Part shown: in pieces, positions 1-10,050 of the stretch
Layout of the letters: each line of letters starts with the position of its first letter
Position numbering within the stretch: position 1 is the stretch's first letter
Assembly (NCBI GenBank): GCA_007117255.1
Contig: SKGU01000030.1
Coordinates: forward strand, 1-23,934
Length of the DNA stretch: 23,934 bases
Origin: Natronohydrobacter sp.
GTDB lineage: Bacteria > Pseudomonadota > Alphaproteobacteria > Rhodobacterales > Rhodobacteraceae
Direction: 5' to 3'
Position numbers and translations under genes: made by a program
Notes under the pieces: generated by a model
Database searches by the model: none
Told to the model about the DNA's origin: nothing
Seen by the model: only the letters and a program-made list of their open reading frames with translations

Positions 1-452
1 CTTAGCAGGGCATCAATCATCAGGTGGTGCAGGTCCGTCGCGAATATCAGGGCGACGCCCGCCATCATCAGCGCATCCGCAATCATGGTAGAACCCTGAA
101 ACGCACCGGTTTCGGGCGCAAACGCATTGGAAAGACCGGATACAAGGCCAATCTGATAGCCCGCAAACTGCAAGGCTGACATGATGATGCGCGCAACCGT
201 GCCGATCCAGACGCCAAGCGTGATCTCGATGGCAAGTATCGGCAAGAGCATCTGGGGGCTGTCGAGGAGCTGCACGTCTATCGGGGTTGCGGGCGCAAGC
301 GCCGCTGAGAGTGCAAGTGCCAGAAGCAGGCGAAACCGCAGCGCAATCATCCGCTCGCCAAAACCCGGAATGAATGCAAGCGCGCTTCCCATCCGCGCAA
401 AGACCAGCGCGACCGCCAGAAATTGCGAGGTCAGAAAGGTGTCCAACTCCAC
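1..452 (-). CDS. fliR: Flagellar export gate protein FliR (C-terminus cut by window edge)
   Basis: FliR is an inner-membrane part of the flagellar type III export gate and works with FliP, FliQ, FlhA and FlhB. Only about the first 150 of the usual ~250 residues lie in the window; the gene runs off the left edge. The reading frame starts with GTG at 452-450 (VELDTFLTSQFLAVALVFAR), followed by the typical FliR N-terminus with the motif ARMGSALAFIPGFGE and hydrophobic membrane segments. No ATG fits: the frame upstream of the GTG has no start codon before it enters flhA. The GTG lies 2 bases after the flhA stop (457-455) and is preceded by AAAG, so translational coupling to flhA is likely. Identification is by family resemblance and by its place right after flhA; the GTG start is an inference. 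Confidence 0.9.
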   Translation of the reverse strand, partial: MELDTFLTSQFLAVALVFARMGSALAFIPGFGERMIALRFRLLLALALSAALAPATPIDVQLLDSPQMLLPILAIEITLGVWIGTVARIIMSALQFAGYQIGLVSGLSNAFAPETGAFQGSTMIADALMMAGVALIFATDLHHLMIDALL

Positions 453-454
453 CT

Positions 455-2554
455 TTAGCCGCCGATCGTAGCGACAGTGCGAAGGGACGCCTTACGGTGA
501 ACTTCGTTATGTGAAATGACCTGCGTCATCGGGCTGACACGCTCTAGCATGGACCGTACAAAGCTGCGCACCTCGGGGCTGACCATCAGTGCCGGCCATT
601 CGTCAACTTGCGCGAAGCGCTGAATTTCCTTGCGCGCTTCAAGAACAAACTCCTGCACACGTTGGGGGGACATCAGGAAGTTGCGCTCGTCGCCGTTCAC
701 GCGCATTGCGGCGTTGAATTCACTCTCCCATGCGGGGGACATGGTGATGACCGACACAAAGCCGGTCTGATCTGCCATTGCCTGACATATCTGGTTAGAC
801 AGCCGCCGGCGCACATGTTCGGTAATCGTGACAACATTGGCGCTGTTGCGGCTTGCTTCGGCTATTGCCTCGACGATCAATGGCAGGTTTCGGATCGAGA
901 CGCGTTCGGTCAATAGCGCCTGCAAGACATGCTGAACAAGGATCGCGGGCGCGGTGGTCGAGATTTCGCCCACCAGTTTCTGGTATTCGCGCGCAAGGCC
1001 GTCGATCAGCGTTTGCGTGGCCCCGTAGGTCAGCAGTTCGGGCATATGCTGTTTGATGACTTCGGTCAGATGGGTGGTCACCACGCTTTCGGGGTCGACA
1101 ACAGTGCACCCAAGTGTTTCGGCCTCAGCCGCGCGTTCGGCGTCGACCCAGATCGCGTCAAGGCCGAATGTCGGGTCAGTGGTGCGTTCGCCGGGCAGGT
1201 CCATCGGGGCGTCGCCGGGGTTCAGGACCATCATCTCGCGGGGGCGTACCTCTCCGCGTGCGGCTTGGACCCCTTGCACAAGAATGGCATAACCGTTCGA
1301 GGGCAGAGAGGGTTCGTCCTTGATCCGCACCGCCGGAAGTATGAAGCCAAAGTCGCGCGCAAAAAGCTGGCGCAGGCTTTTTATCTTCCCCGGTAGCGCG
1401 GCTTCGGGGCTGCTGATCAGGGGCACAAGTGCCGATCCCAGTTCCAGCCGCAGGTCGTCCAGACGCAAAGTCTCGGTGATATCATCGCGGCTGGATTGCG
1501 CAGCGGCGGCTTCCGCGTCATTGGTCGCGCGTGTTTCTGCGCGTGTGGCTGCAATGCCCTGCCGTTGCATGAAAAGCCCCATGCCCGCCAGCATCACGGC
1601 CATCGCAAGGAACACGCCAAAGGGAAATCCGGGCAGAAACCCGATACCCAGCAACAGGCCGGCAGCCATATAAAGGGCTTTGGGAAAACGACCAAGCTGT
1701 TGCAGAACGGCTTCGTTTGCGGCACCGACTGTGCCGCCTTTGGTCACGATCAGGCCCGCCGCCAGCGAAACGATCAGTGCGGGGATCTGCGTCACCAACC
1801 CGTCGCCAATGGTCAGCACGGTATAGGCATTGGCGGCAGCACCAACCCCCATGCCATGCTGTATGACCCCGATCAGAATGCCCCCGATCACATTGATCAG
1901 CGTGATGATGATGCCCGCAACCGCATCGCCGCGCACGAATTTAGAGGCGCCGTCCATCGCGCCGAAAAAGCCGCTTTCATCTTCAAGTTCCTTGCGACGC
2001 CTGCGCGCCTCGGCCTCATCTATCAGCCCCGCGCCAAGATCCGCGTCGACCGCCATCTGCTTGCCCGGCATTGCATCCAGCGAGAACCGCGCCGACACTT
2101 CCGCAATCCGGGTAGAGCCTTTGGTGATGACAACAAAGTTGATCACGACAAGGATGGTGAACACCACCAGCCCGATCACGAAATTGCCGGACACAATGAA
2201 ACGCGAGAACCCCTCGATCACGCCGCCCGCAGCCCCCGGCCCGGTATGCCCTTCGCTAAGGATCAGGCGGGTGGAGGCCACGTTGAGCGACAGGCGCAAC
2301 ATAGTCACCACCAGAAGGAGGGTCGGAAAGCTGTTGAATTCAAGTGGTCGCGGTATCCATAGCGCGACCATCAGGATCAGTACCGAAAGCGACAGCGACA
2401 CGGCCAGCCCGAAATCCAGCAACACTGGCGGCAAGGGCACAAACAGCATTCCAAGAACCAGAGTCACGCCAATCGCAAAGGCGATATCGCGATTGGCAAA
2501 GCCAAAGGCGACCATGCGATCATTGCGGTCCTGTCGGGAAGGAGAGAGGGCCAT
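455..2554 (-). CDS. flhA: Flagellar type III export gate protein FlhA
   Basis: FlhA is the large export-gate subunit: an N-terminal membrane domain channels proton-motive force and a C-terminal cytoplasmic domain docks chaperone-substrate complexes. The 699-residue length is normal. Residues ~20-330 are strongly hydrophobic with several membrane spans, and the FHIPEP family signature (RIAEVSARFSLDAMPGKQM, residues 149-167, then AVDADLGAGLIDE) is intact between them. Residues ~360-699 form the cytoplasmic domain. The ATG at 2554 has GGAG about 7 bases upstream and lies 11 bases after the transglycosylase stop; an internal Met at residue 14 is a possible but less supported start. The gene sits in the minus-strand operon flgB-flgC-fliE-fliQ-slt-flhA-fliR. 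Nothing looks damaged. Confidence 0.96.
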   Translation of the reverse strand: MALSPSRQDRNDRMVAFGFANRDIAFAIGVTLVLGMLFVPLPPVLLDFGLAVSLSLSVLILMVALWIPRPLEFNSFPTLLLVVTMLRLSLNVASTRLILSEGHTGPGAAGGVIEGFSRFIVSGNFVIGLVVFTILVVINFVVITKGSTRIAEVSARFSLDAMPGKQMAVDADLGAGLIDEAEARRRRKELEDESGFFGAMDGASKFVRGDAVAGIIITLINVIGGILIGVIQHGMGVGAAANAYTVLTIGDGLVTQIPALIVSLAAGLIVTKGGTVGAANEAVLQQLGRFPKALYMAAGLLLGIGFLPGFPFGVFLAMAVMLAGMGLFMQRQGIAATRAETRATNDAEAAAAQSSRDDITETLRLDDLRLELGSALVPLISSPEAALPGKIKSLRQLFARDFGFILPAVRIKDEPSLPSNGYAILVQGVQAARGEVRPREMMVLNPGDAPMDLPGERTTDPTFGLDAIWVDAERAAEAETLGCTVVDPESVVTTHLTEVIKQHMPELLTYGATQTLIDGLAREYQKLVGEISTTAPAILVQHVLQALLTERVSIRNLPLIVEAIAEASRNSANVVTITEHVRRRLSNQICQAMADQTGFVSVITMSPAWESEFNAAMRVNGDERNFLMSPQRVQEFVLEARKEIQRFAQVDEWPALMVSPEVRSFVRSMLERVSPMTQVISHNEVHRKASLRTVATIGG

Positions 2555-2565
2555 TCTGAGCTCCG

Positions 2566-3507
2566 TCAGAAATGTTGTTGGAAATGGGGCAGGATCGGCT
2601 CCAGCCGATCGCGGCTATAGATTCCGTAGATACCGCCGTCATCGCCGTCTTGTGTGGACCAGTAGCCGTGGTCCCAAGGCGTCGTGTTGCTGTCGAAAGA
2701 GGCAGGCGATGAAGGCGCTGCATGTGCCTGTAGCGTAACCGGGGGCGAAGAATGCGCTACTGGACGCGCGCCAACGAGCGTGTGGAACGCACTGATGCGG
2801 TCATTGGCAACCGCGACATTGCGACGAAGCGATGCAAGATAGACTGCCGCATGTTCCGGCGTACGCGAGTGATAAGCCCCCGCCGCGCGCATCCAGTCAC
2901 CGGTTTCGGCATAAAGCCCGCGCAGAAAGCGCGCTGCATAATCGACGTTGATCGCTGGATCAAAGCCTTGCTCAAGGCTTGCAAAGGCATTGGGGTGCCA
3001 ACGCAGGTTGATCTGCAAGCACCCAACATCAATGGACTGCACACCACTTTGTTGTCGTTCGCGCACCCAAGCCATCGCGGCCTCTCTGCTGTCAAACAAG
3101 CGCCCCTCACCTGCCGCATTCACCGCCCAAGGCCAGACAGTCAGCCGCCCCCCCCGCGATGTGCCTGCCTCTTGCAGGCCAATCCCGAGAAGCAGATTGT
3201 CAGGAATGCCGTAGCGCTGCTGGGCGCGTAGGATTTCAGCGATGCATTTGCCGATTGGTTCACGAGTTGCGACAGACGGCGGGGGGGGAAGCATGGACAT
3301 GCCTGTCGGTTCTGGCGCTGCCCTGCGCGAGAGGGTCCGGCGACCTGGCTGAGGGTGCATCCCGGTGCGATCTGGCAGCGCGGCTGTCCTGCGCGCGGTT
3401 TCTGGGGGCGCGCTGAAATAAAAGTCGGCCCAATCCGCATATGCGACAGGCGTGGTGACACCACACAAAAGCGTCAGCGCGGCAGCAAGGGTGACTGTTC
3501 TGCGCAT
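2566..3507 (-). CDS. Secreted lytic transglycosylase, probably flagellar (SltF-like)
   Basis: The 313-residue product starts with a clear Sec signal peptide (basic MRR, hydrophobic stretch, AYA-DW near residue 23). A Pro/Arg-rich linker (~35-82) is followed by a soluble-lytic-transglycosylase/lysozyme-like domain (~85-235). The likely catalytic Glu is E113 in GIGLQEAG; VGCLQINLRWHP and GAYHSRTPEHAAVY match later motifs of the fold. The C-terminal ~75 residues are low-complexity. The start was chosen because ATG 3507-3505 overlaps the fliQ stop as TGATG; the frame stays open 117 codons further upstream but only through fliQ. By its position among export-gate genes it probably clears peptidoglycan for rod assembly, like the Sec-exported SltF of Rhodobacter sphaeroides; that equivalence is inferred. 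The coding strand has a C8 run (3288-3281) and a G8 run (3155-3148). Confidence 0.85.
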   Translation of the reverse strand: MRRTVTLAAALTLLCGVTTPVAYADWADFYFSAPPETARRTAALPDRTGMHPQPGRRTLSRRAAPEPTGMSMLPPPPSVATREPIGKCIAEILRAQQRYGIPDNLLLGIGLQEAGTSRGGRLTVWPWAVNAAGEGRLFDSREAAMAWVRERQQSGVQSIDVGCLQINLRWHPNAFASLEQGFDPAINVDYAARFLRGLYAETGDWMRAAGAYHSRTPEHAAVYLASLRRNVAVANDRISAFHTLVGARPVAHSSPPVTLQAHAAPSSPASFDSNTTPWDHGYWSTQDGDDGGIYGIYSRDRLEPILPHFQQHF

Positions 3508-3776
3508 CACATCCCACCGCTTGCGATCAAATCGAACACCCTGTCCGAAAGCCGCCGTAGGGTGGCGTAGATAAATGGGCTTGAAGCCAGAAGCCCCAGA
3601 AAGATCATGACGATCTTTGGTACAAAGGTCAGTGTCATTTCCTGAATTTGGGTCAATGCCTGAAAGAACGCGATGACAAGCCCCACCCCCAATGCCAGCG
3701 CCAGAATAGGGCCGGATCCAAGCAGGACGGTGATGAACATCTGGGACAGGATCGCGTAGGTATCTGTGGCATCCAT
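3507..3776 (-). CDS. fliQ: Flagellar export gate protein FliQ
   Basis: FliQ is a small two-span membrane protein of the flagellar export gate, present in several copies in the FliPQR core. The 89-residue product has the expected size, two long hydrophobic segments (about residues 14-36 and 52-74) and the family pattern LGVGLVIAFFQALTQIQE followed by LTFVPKIV. The ATG at 3776 has an AGAGGA ribosome site about 10 bases upstream, slightly far. Its TGA stop shares one base with the transglycosylase ATG (TGATG), so the two are probably translationally coupled. FliP is not adjacent in this window, so the gate genes are split between loci. Confidence 0.95.
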   Translation of the reverse strand: MDATDTYAILSQMFITVLLGSGPILALALGVGLVIAFFQALTQIQEMTLTFVPKIVMIFLGLLASSPFIYATLRRLSDRVFDLIASGGM

Positions 3777-3897
3777 CCCGCGCGATTCCTCTTGTTCCTG
3801 TTCCGCTGCGCGACCAGCCCGCCAAAGCTCCGCCAGAATATCGAGCGAACAATCTCATGCGCGGCTCGGCCCCGCGCGTCTATTCATGCGGTGTCCG

Positions 3898-4224
3898 TCA
3901 GATCGGCATGCGCAGCACTTCCTGATACGCTTCCACAAACTTGTCGCGCAGGGCGACCACGGTTTTCACGGTAGACTCAAGCGCCAGCGTTGCCTCGACC
4001 ACCTCTTGCCGTCCGATCTCGCCGCGCAGGCCCTGCTGCGCTGCCATATCGCCTTCCCGGATGGTTGCGACGGCATCTTGCGAGGCGCTGCGGACCATCT
4101 CGCTGAAACTGCCTGCTTGCGGTTTGGCCGCTGTCGGAAGCGCGGCGCCGTTTAGGCCCTGCGCATTGCGATAGGCGTCGCGCACACCCGTCGCAACAAA
4201 AGACATTGAAGAATTCTCTATCAT
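3898..4224 (-). CDS. fliE: Flagellar MS-ring/rod junction protein FliE
   Basis: FliE joins the MS ring to the proximal rod and is among the first substrates exported. The 108-residue product matches the family in length and in its C-terminal half (FSEMVRSASQDAVATIREGD, then ATLALESTVKTVVALRDKFVEAYQEVLRMPI), the most conserved part of FliE. The ATG at 4224 lies 9 bases after the flgC stop, and the stop itself forms part of the ribosome site (TAGGGA). A second in-frame ATG at 4206 (MSFVATG) is possible but has a weaker upstream sequence. It is cotranscribed with flgB and flgC. A 121-base gap (3777-3897) to fliQ holds no convincing gene. Confidence 0.94.
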   Translation of the reverse strand: MIENSSMSFVATGVRDAYRNAQGLNGAALPTAAKPQAGSFSEMVRSASQDAVATIREGDMAAQQGLRGEIGRQEVVEATLALESTVKTVVALRDKFVEAYQEVLRMPI

Positions 4225-4233
4225 CTGCGGTCC

Positions 4234-4644
4234 CTATCGAAGCAGGTCGAGGATCTGCGCACGCATTTGGCGACCCGCCTCGAACATGTTCAGATTGGCC
4301 TCATAGCTGCGCGATGCTTCGCGCATATTGCTCATTTCCAGCAATGGGTTGACGTTGGCGGTCTTTACATAGCCCTCGGCATCGGCGGCGGGATGCGCTG
4401 GGTCGTATTCGCGCCCGAATGGCGCGCGATCTCGTCCCAATTCGGCCACCCGCACCAGTGATGCGCCGCTGTTGCGATCAACCATTTCTTCAAAGGCCAG
4501 CGTTTTTCGCTGATAGGGGTCGGCCCCGGGCCGTGTCCCGGTCGAGCCTGCATTGGCCACATTTTCTGCCACGACCTTGAGCCGTTCGCCCTGCGCGCGC
4601 ATTCCGCTGGCCGCAACCAAGCCGATCGAGCTTAAAGGATCCAT
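4234..4644 (-). CDS. flgC: Flagellar proximal rod protein FlgC
   Basis: FlgC is a proximal rod subunit exported by the flagellar type III system, so it has no Sec signal. The 136-residue product has the rod/hook N-terminal signature (SGMRAQGERLKVVAENVANA) and the conserved C-terminus of FlgC (ANVNPLLEMSNMREASRSYEANLNMFEAGRQM). The ATG at 4644 lies 11 bases after the flgB TAG; the stop and ribosome site merge as TAGGGAG about 8 bases before the ATG. Order and spacing with flgB and fliE are the usual ones. Function follows from the family; no oddities. Confidence 0.96.
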   Translation of the reverse strand: MDPLSSIGLVAASGMRAQGERLKVVAENVANAGSTGTRPGADPYQRKTLAFEEMVDRNSGASLVRVAELGRDRAPFGREYDPAHPAADAEGYVKTANVNPLLEMSNMREASRSYEANLNMFEAGRQMRAQILDLLR

Positions 4645-4655
4645 AAATCTGCTCC

Positions 4656-5051
4656 CTACCGTTGGCCAACGACAGCGAGGGTCAACAACTGATGCCCCTT
4701 GCCATAGAGCAAGGTTGCAAGCTGGTGATTGCCACTAAGTTCGCTGGATCTGAGTGTCTGCTGTTCCAAGGCGACCGAATTGCCGCTGATGCTTGTCTCC
4801 CAAGCTGTTTCATCGGTGCTGACGCGCACCCCGCCTGTGCGTCCGCTGCCCGTGATATGCGCGCTATGCGTGGTCTTGACCGCACCACTGCGCGCGCCTT
4901 CGACAAGCTCTGCAAAGGGGCTGATATCGCGTGCCTTGAAGCCGGGAGTATCGGCATTGGCGATATTTTCAGCCACCATCTGTTGCCCCGCCGAAACCCA
5001 TTGCATCCGCTGAGATGCAACCTGAAAGAAAGACATGGAGTTCAGTTTCAT
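4656..5051 (-). CDS. flgB: Flagellar proximal rod protein FlgB
   Basis: FlgB is the proximal rod protein thought to contact FliE. The 131-residue product contains the family signature GQQMVAENIANADTPGFKAR at residues ~23-42. The frame is open further upstream (to 5177), but ATG 5051-5049 (MKLNSMSFFQ) is chosen because it has AAGGGA about 7 bases upstream and gives the normal FlgB length; the longer version would run over the fliI start. It is the first gene of the minus-strand flagellar operon and diverges from fliI across 67 bases, so the operon promoter most likely lies at 5052-5118. Confidence 0.94.
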   Translation of the reverse strand: MKLNSMSFFQVASQRMQWVSAGQQMVAENIANADTPGFKARDISPFAELVEGARSGAVKTTHSAHITGSGRTGGVRVSTDETAWETSISGNSVALEQQTLRSSELSGNHQLATLLYGKGHQLLTLAVVGQR

Positions 5052-5118
5052 TTCGGTTCCCTTTAAAGGATAAACATGAAATAACATGAACAAAACTTGC
5101 TGACTAGAGGATTTATTC
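5052..5118. promoter_or_regulatory. Divergent flagellar promoter region with phased direct repeats
   Basis: These 67 bases separate the divergent flgB and fliI starts and should hold promoters for both. The region is AT-rich compared with its surroundings. It has two adjacent 10-bp repeats, TAAACATGAA (5071-5080) and ATAACATGAA (5081-5090), sharing AACATGAA exactly one helical turn apart; a further CATGAA overlaps the fliI start at 5118-5123. AGAGGA at 5106-5111 is the fliI ribosome site. I see no sigma-54 (GG-N10-GC) motif and no clear CtrA-type TTAA-N7-TTAA box. That the repeats bind a flagellar regulator is inference. Confidence 0.5.
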
Positions 5119-6468
5119 ATGAATACTATATTTTCTGGTCTATCGGGCGCGGCAAGGCATATTGAGGGCGCGCGCATAGCGGGCAGGGTCAGTGGCGTGC
5201 TTGGGCTGACCCTTACCGCCCAAGGCGTAGAACGCGCGCTGGGAATTGGCGCGCGTTGTATTGTTCAGGGCGCGCGCGGTCCCGTCCTTGGCGAAGTTGT
5301 GGCGGTCGATGCGCGCGGCGTCCATGTGCTGCCCTTCGGAACATGGGATGGGGTCGTGGTGGGCGATCTTGTCGAAAGCAGCCCGCGCGGCGATGTGGTG
5401 CGCCCCGATAATGGGTGGATCGGTCGTGTTGTTGACGCGCTGGCGAACCCGATAGACGGTCGCGGGCCGCTGCATGAGGGCAGTGTCGCGCGCTCGATCA
5501 AACGCGCACCGCCGCCCCCCTTTGACCGCCGCCGCGTAGGTGCCCGCATTGATACGGGTATCAAGGCGCTTGATATTTTCACGCCACTTTGCCGTGGTCA
5601 GCGCATGGGGGTCTTTGCCGGGTCGGGGGTCGGGAAATCATCGCTGATGGCGATGCTTGCGCAGGGGGCTGATGCAGATGTCATTGTGGTCGGTCTGGTC
5701 GGCGAGCGTGGTCGCGAGGTGCGCGATTTTATCGAAAGTGATCTTGGCCCAGAGGCAATGGCACGGTGCGTCCTTGTCGTTTCAACCGGGAACGAGCCGC
5801 CCTTGATGCGCCGTCAGGCCGCTTGGACGGCAACTGCTGTGGCCGAGCATTTCCGCGATGCCGGGCTTCAGGTGCTGCTGTTGATCGACAGTGTGACACG
5901 CTTTGCGATGGCGCAGCGGGAAATAGGCCTGGCCGCTGGGGAACCTCCAACTTCAAAAGGTTATCCGCCGACCGTATTTGCCGAACTGCCACGACTTCTG
6001 GAACGCACGGGGCCGGGCACGGAACAGGAGGGCGACATTACTGGCATCTACACTGTGCTGGTCGACGGCGATGATATGAACGACCCCATTGCCGATACTG
6101 TGCGCGGAATTCTGGACGGCCATGTTATTCTTGACCGCCAGATCGCCGAGCGTGGCCGCTTTCCCGCGATCCATCTGCTCAAAAGCGTATCGAGGATGCT
6201 ACCAGACTGCCATGCCAGCGCTGAATACGCGGTCCTTGCCGCTGCACGCCGTTTGCTTGCGAAATATTCTGACATGGAAGAACTGATCCGCATGGGCGCC
6301 TATAAAACGGGGGGCGATGTCGATATTGACGCTGCAATCAGGTTTGCTGGCCCGGCAGAGAATTTTCTGAGCCAGAAGAAACATGAACAGATGCCTGCGG
6401 ATCAATCCTTTGCCGAACTGTACGAGCTGCTGGGCGAGGCGGGTGTAGAGGTGCCGTTAACCAGTTGA
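5119..6468 (+). CDS. fliI: Flagellum-specific export ATPase FliI
   Basis: FliI is the cytoplasmic hexameric ATPase of the flagellar export apparatus, related to F1-ATPase beta. The 449-residue product has a normal length and layout: N-terminal beta-barrel region (~20-95), then the ATPase domain with Walker A GSGVGKSS (168-175), the VGERGREVRDF motif (~195), Walker B LLLIDSV with D257, and the RF1/FliI-type stretch ERTGPGTEQEGDITGIYTVL. The C-terminal helical domain is complete. The ATG at 5119 has AGAGGA about 7 bases upstream. It diverges from the flgB operon and meets the transporter ATPase gene tail to tail 28 bases later. No FliH or FliJ gene lies next to it in this window. Confidence 0.96.
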   Translation: MNTIFSGLSGAARHIEGARIAGRVSGVLGLTLTAQGVERALGIGARCIVQGARGPVLGEVVAVDARGVHVLPFGTWDGVVVGDLVESSPRGDVVRPDNGWIGRVVDALANPIDGRGPLHEGSVARSIKRAPPPPFDRRRVGARIDTGIKALDIFTPLCRGQRMGVFAGSGVGKSSLMAMLAQGADADVIVVGLVGERGREVRDFIESDLGPEAMARCVLVVSTGNEPPLMRRQAAWTATAVAEHFRDAGLQVLLLIDSVTRFAMAQREIGLAAGEPPTSKGYPPTVFAELPRLLERTGPGTEQEGDITGIYTVLVDGDDMNDPIADTVRGILDGHVILDRQIAERGRFPAIHLLKSVSRMLPDCHASAEYAVLAAARRLLAKYSDMEELIRMGAYKTGGDVDIDAAIRFAGPAENFLSQKKHEQMPADQSFAELYELLGEAGVEVPLTS

Positions 6469-6496
6469 AACCGCGACTGCTTGAATACCGGCACCA

Positions 6497-8007
<1,511 letters not shown>

Positions 8008-8011
<4 letters not shown>

Positions 8012-8997
8012 AGGCGTAGCCCCCCGTCGGCAGTGCGGTTGAAACGTTTGTCCAGAAACAGAACGGCGATCAGGATGCTGCCAAGGATGACATAGACATA
8101 GAAGGCGGGCACCTGCATCAGGTTCATTCCATTGCGCAAGATACCGATCGCCAGAACGCCGCCAAGCGTGCCGATAATGTCGCCCTTGCCGCCTGTCAGC
8201 TTGGTGCCACCCAGCACCACTGCGGTAATCACCCACAACTCGTAATCGCGGCCCAGATTTGGTGTCGCTGCGCCCATCTGCGTGGACAAAAGCACGCCGG
8301 ACAGGGCTGCAAGAAACCCGATGATCATGAAATTGATCATCATATGCGGACCAACCCGAATCGCTGCATTCACCGCAGCTTCGCGGTTGCCGCCAACTGC
8401 GTAGGTGTTGCGCCCATGAACCGTGCGCGACAACACCAGATGAACGATCAGCGTGCACAGCAGAAAGATAACCGCCAGGACCGGCAAGGGGCCAATAGAC
8501 AGCGCGCTAAAGTCTGAATAGGCGAAATTCATCGCGTAGAACGAGGATTCCCCCGTATAGACAAACACCAGCCCGCGAATGCCGAGCATTGCGCCAAGTG
8601 TCACGATGAAGGCATCAACCCCGGTCTTCCAGACAATAAAGCCATTGATCGCCCCCATCAAAAGGCCGACCAGAAGCGCAAGGCATACGGCAGGCAAGAT
8701 CTGCCAGTTGCCCCATGTTGCGAACATGGCCCAGCTTTGGACATCGACCGCGAAGGCAGCCGCAAGCGCTAGTGTCGCGCCCACCGACAGGTCGATATTG
8801 CCGTTGATCATGACCAGTGTCATCCCCAGTGCGATCAGGCCGATGGTTGAGGTCTGCACCAGAATGTTCTGGAAATTGCGGTAGTCGAAGAAGTGATCGG
8901 ACATCAGGCTGAAGAAGATGAAGACAAGCAGCACGAAGCCCCAGATCGGGTTGCGCATCAGCCAGCGCAAGGGTGTGATATCGGTCAGGTTCGACAT
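8008..8997 (-). CDS. CUT2-family sugar ABC importer, permease 2
   Basis: A 329-residue inner-membrane permease of the RbsC/BPD_transp_2 family with about 8-10 hydrophobic spans. The family block GNIDLSVGATLALAAAFAV lies near residue 70, and YAVGGNREAAVNAAIRVG and AVVLGGTKLTGGKGDIIGTLGG mark the coupling region and later helices. Two starts compete: ATG 9009, which overlaps the preceding permease stop as ATGA but lacks a ribosome site, and ATG 8997 (MSNLTDITPL), which has GAGG 6 bases upstream and is used here. With the preceding gene it probably forms a heterodimeric pore. Its stop overlaps the ATPase start. Confidence 0.92.
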
Positions 8998-9005
8998 GGT
9001 ATGCC

Positions 9006-9980
9006 TCATGCTATGGGTGAAAACAGGCGGCCGCGCTTGGCTGCAACATCCAGCCAGACTGCCACGATGATGACGGCCCATGTGACCAGCCATTGCGTGT
9101 AATAGGGCTGCCCCATCAGGATCAGACCATTCTGGATAAACGCCAGCATCAGAACGCCAAGGACGGTTTTCAGAATGCTGCCAGCCCCCCCAAGCAGCGA
9201 TGTGCCGCCCAGAATGACCGCCGCCAGAACCTGCAATTCATAGCCCTGGCCGACATTGTTTTGCGACCCCATCACCCGGCTGCCCAGGATGATCGCAGCC
9301 ACCGCCACGCAAAGCGCCGAGATCAGATATGTTGTAAATACAATGCGCGACCGCGGAATGCCCGAAAACACCGATGCGGTCGGATTGCCGCCCACGGCAT
9401 AGACCTTGCGGCCAAACGGTGTGGTTGTCATGATCACATGAAAGATAATCGCGAGAAGCCCGAATATGATTATGGGCGCTGCAATTCCAAGGATCGAACC
9501 ACGCCCGAAAATGGCAAACCATGTTCCGCGCTGGTCGACAATATCGACATTCTGCCCGCCGCTGTAAATCAGCACCAACCCCTGAATAGCCGAGAGCATC
9601 CCAAGCGTCACAATCAATGAGTTGAGCCTGAGTATCCCGATCAGAAACCCGTTTATCGCCCCCAGACACAGCGTCGCCAGCACCATGATCGGGATGGCAA
9701 GTTCCGGCCCGACCTTGTCATGCAGGTCTACCACAAGCACCGTCGCAAAGGACAGCATAGAGCCAACGGACAAATCCAGATTACCGCCAATAACGACAAT
9801 TGTGACCCCCAGCGCCATGACCCCGATGATCGCGGATTGACGAAACACCGACATGACGTTGTCGGGAGTCAGGAACCTGTCGGACATGAGCGAGAATACG
9901 ATCATGAACAGGATAAAGGCCACGAGTATGCCCTGTTTGGCAATCGCGGGGCCCCCGGCCTTGAGGCGGTTCAAAAGCAT
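9006..9980 (-). CDS. CUT2-family sugar ABC importer, permease 1
   Basis: A 324-residue RbsC-like permease with multiple membrane segments and the family motifs GGNLDLSVGSMLSFATVLVV, YAVGGNPTASVFSGI and AAVILGGTSLLGGAGSILKTVLG. ATG 9980 (MLLNRLKAGG) is chosen because a strong GGGAGGA lies 5-6 bases upstream; a longer open frame to 10067 has no such support. It is paralogous to the next gene, so the pore is likely a heterodimer rather than the homodimer of the classical ribose system. It lies 121 bases after the binding-protein gene, across an intrinsic terminator-like hairpin, which would lower permease expression relative to the binding protein. Confidence 0.92.
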   Translation of the reverse strand: MLLNRLKAGGPAIAKQGILVAFILFMIVFSLMSDRFLTPDNVMSVFRQSAIIGVMALGVTIVVIGGNLDLSVGSMLSFATVLVVDLHDKVGPELAIPIMVLATLCLGAINGFLIGILRLNSLIVTLGMLSAIQGLVLIYSGGQNVDIVDQRGTWFAIFGRGSILGIAAPIIIFGLLAIIFHVIMTTTPFGRKVYAVGGNPTASVFSGIPRSRIVFTTYLISALCVAVAAIILGSRVMGSQNNVGQGYELQVLAAVILGGTSLLGGAGSILKTVLGVLMLAFIQNGLILMGQPYYTQWLVTWAVIIVAVWLDVAAKRGRLFSPIA

Positions 9981-10050
9981 CTGGTTCCTCCCGTGAAGCG
10001 GCTTGCGACGCGCTCTCCCCAGCGCGAAGGTCATGGCTGTGCTAAAAGCC

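Noticed and set aside
3508..3858. N-terminal extension of the transglycosylase frame through fliQ to 3858
   Set aside because: The extra 117 codons overlap all of fliQ, have no family resemblance, and a signal peptide begins exactly at the TGATG-coupled ATG at 3507.
3777..3897. Possible small gene between fliE and fliQ on the minus strand
   Set aside because: Short Arg-rich frames exist, but they run into fliQ, have no ribosome site and resemble nothing known.
5091..5107. Sigma-54 promoter near TTGCTGAC before fliI
   Set aside because: No GG lies at the required distance before the GC on either strand.
8012..8458. Long upstream extension of the transporter ATPase frame (to 8458)
   Set aside because: It overlaps the permease gene out of frame; the ATGA-coupled ATG at 8011 gives the normal family length.
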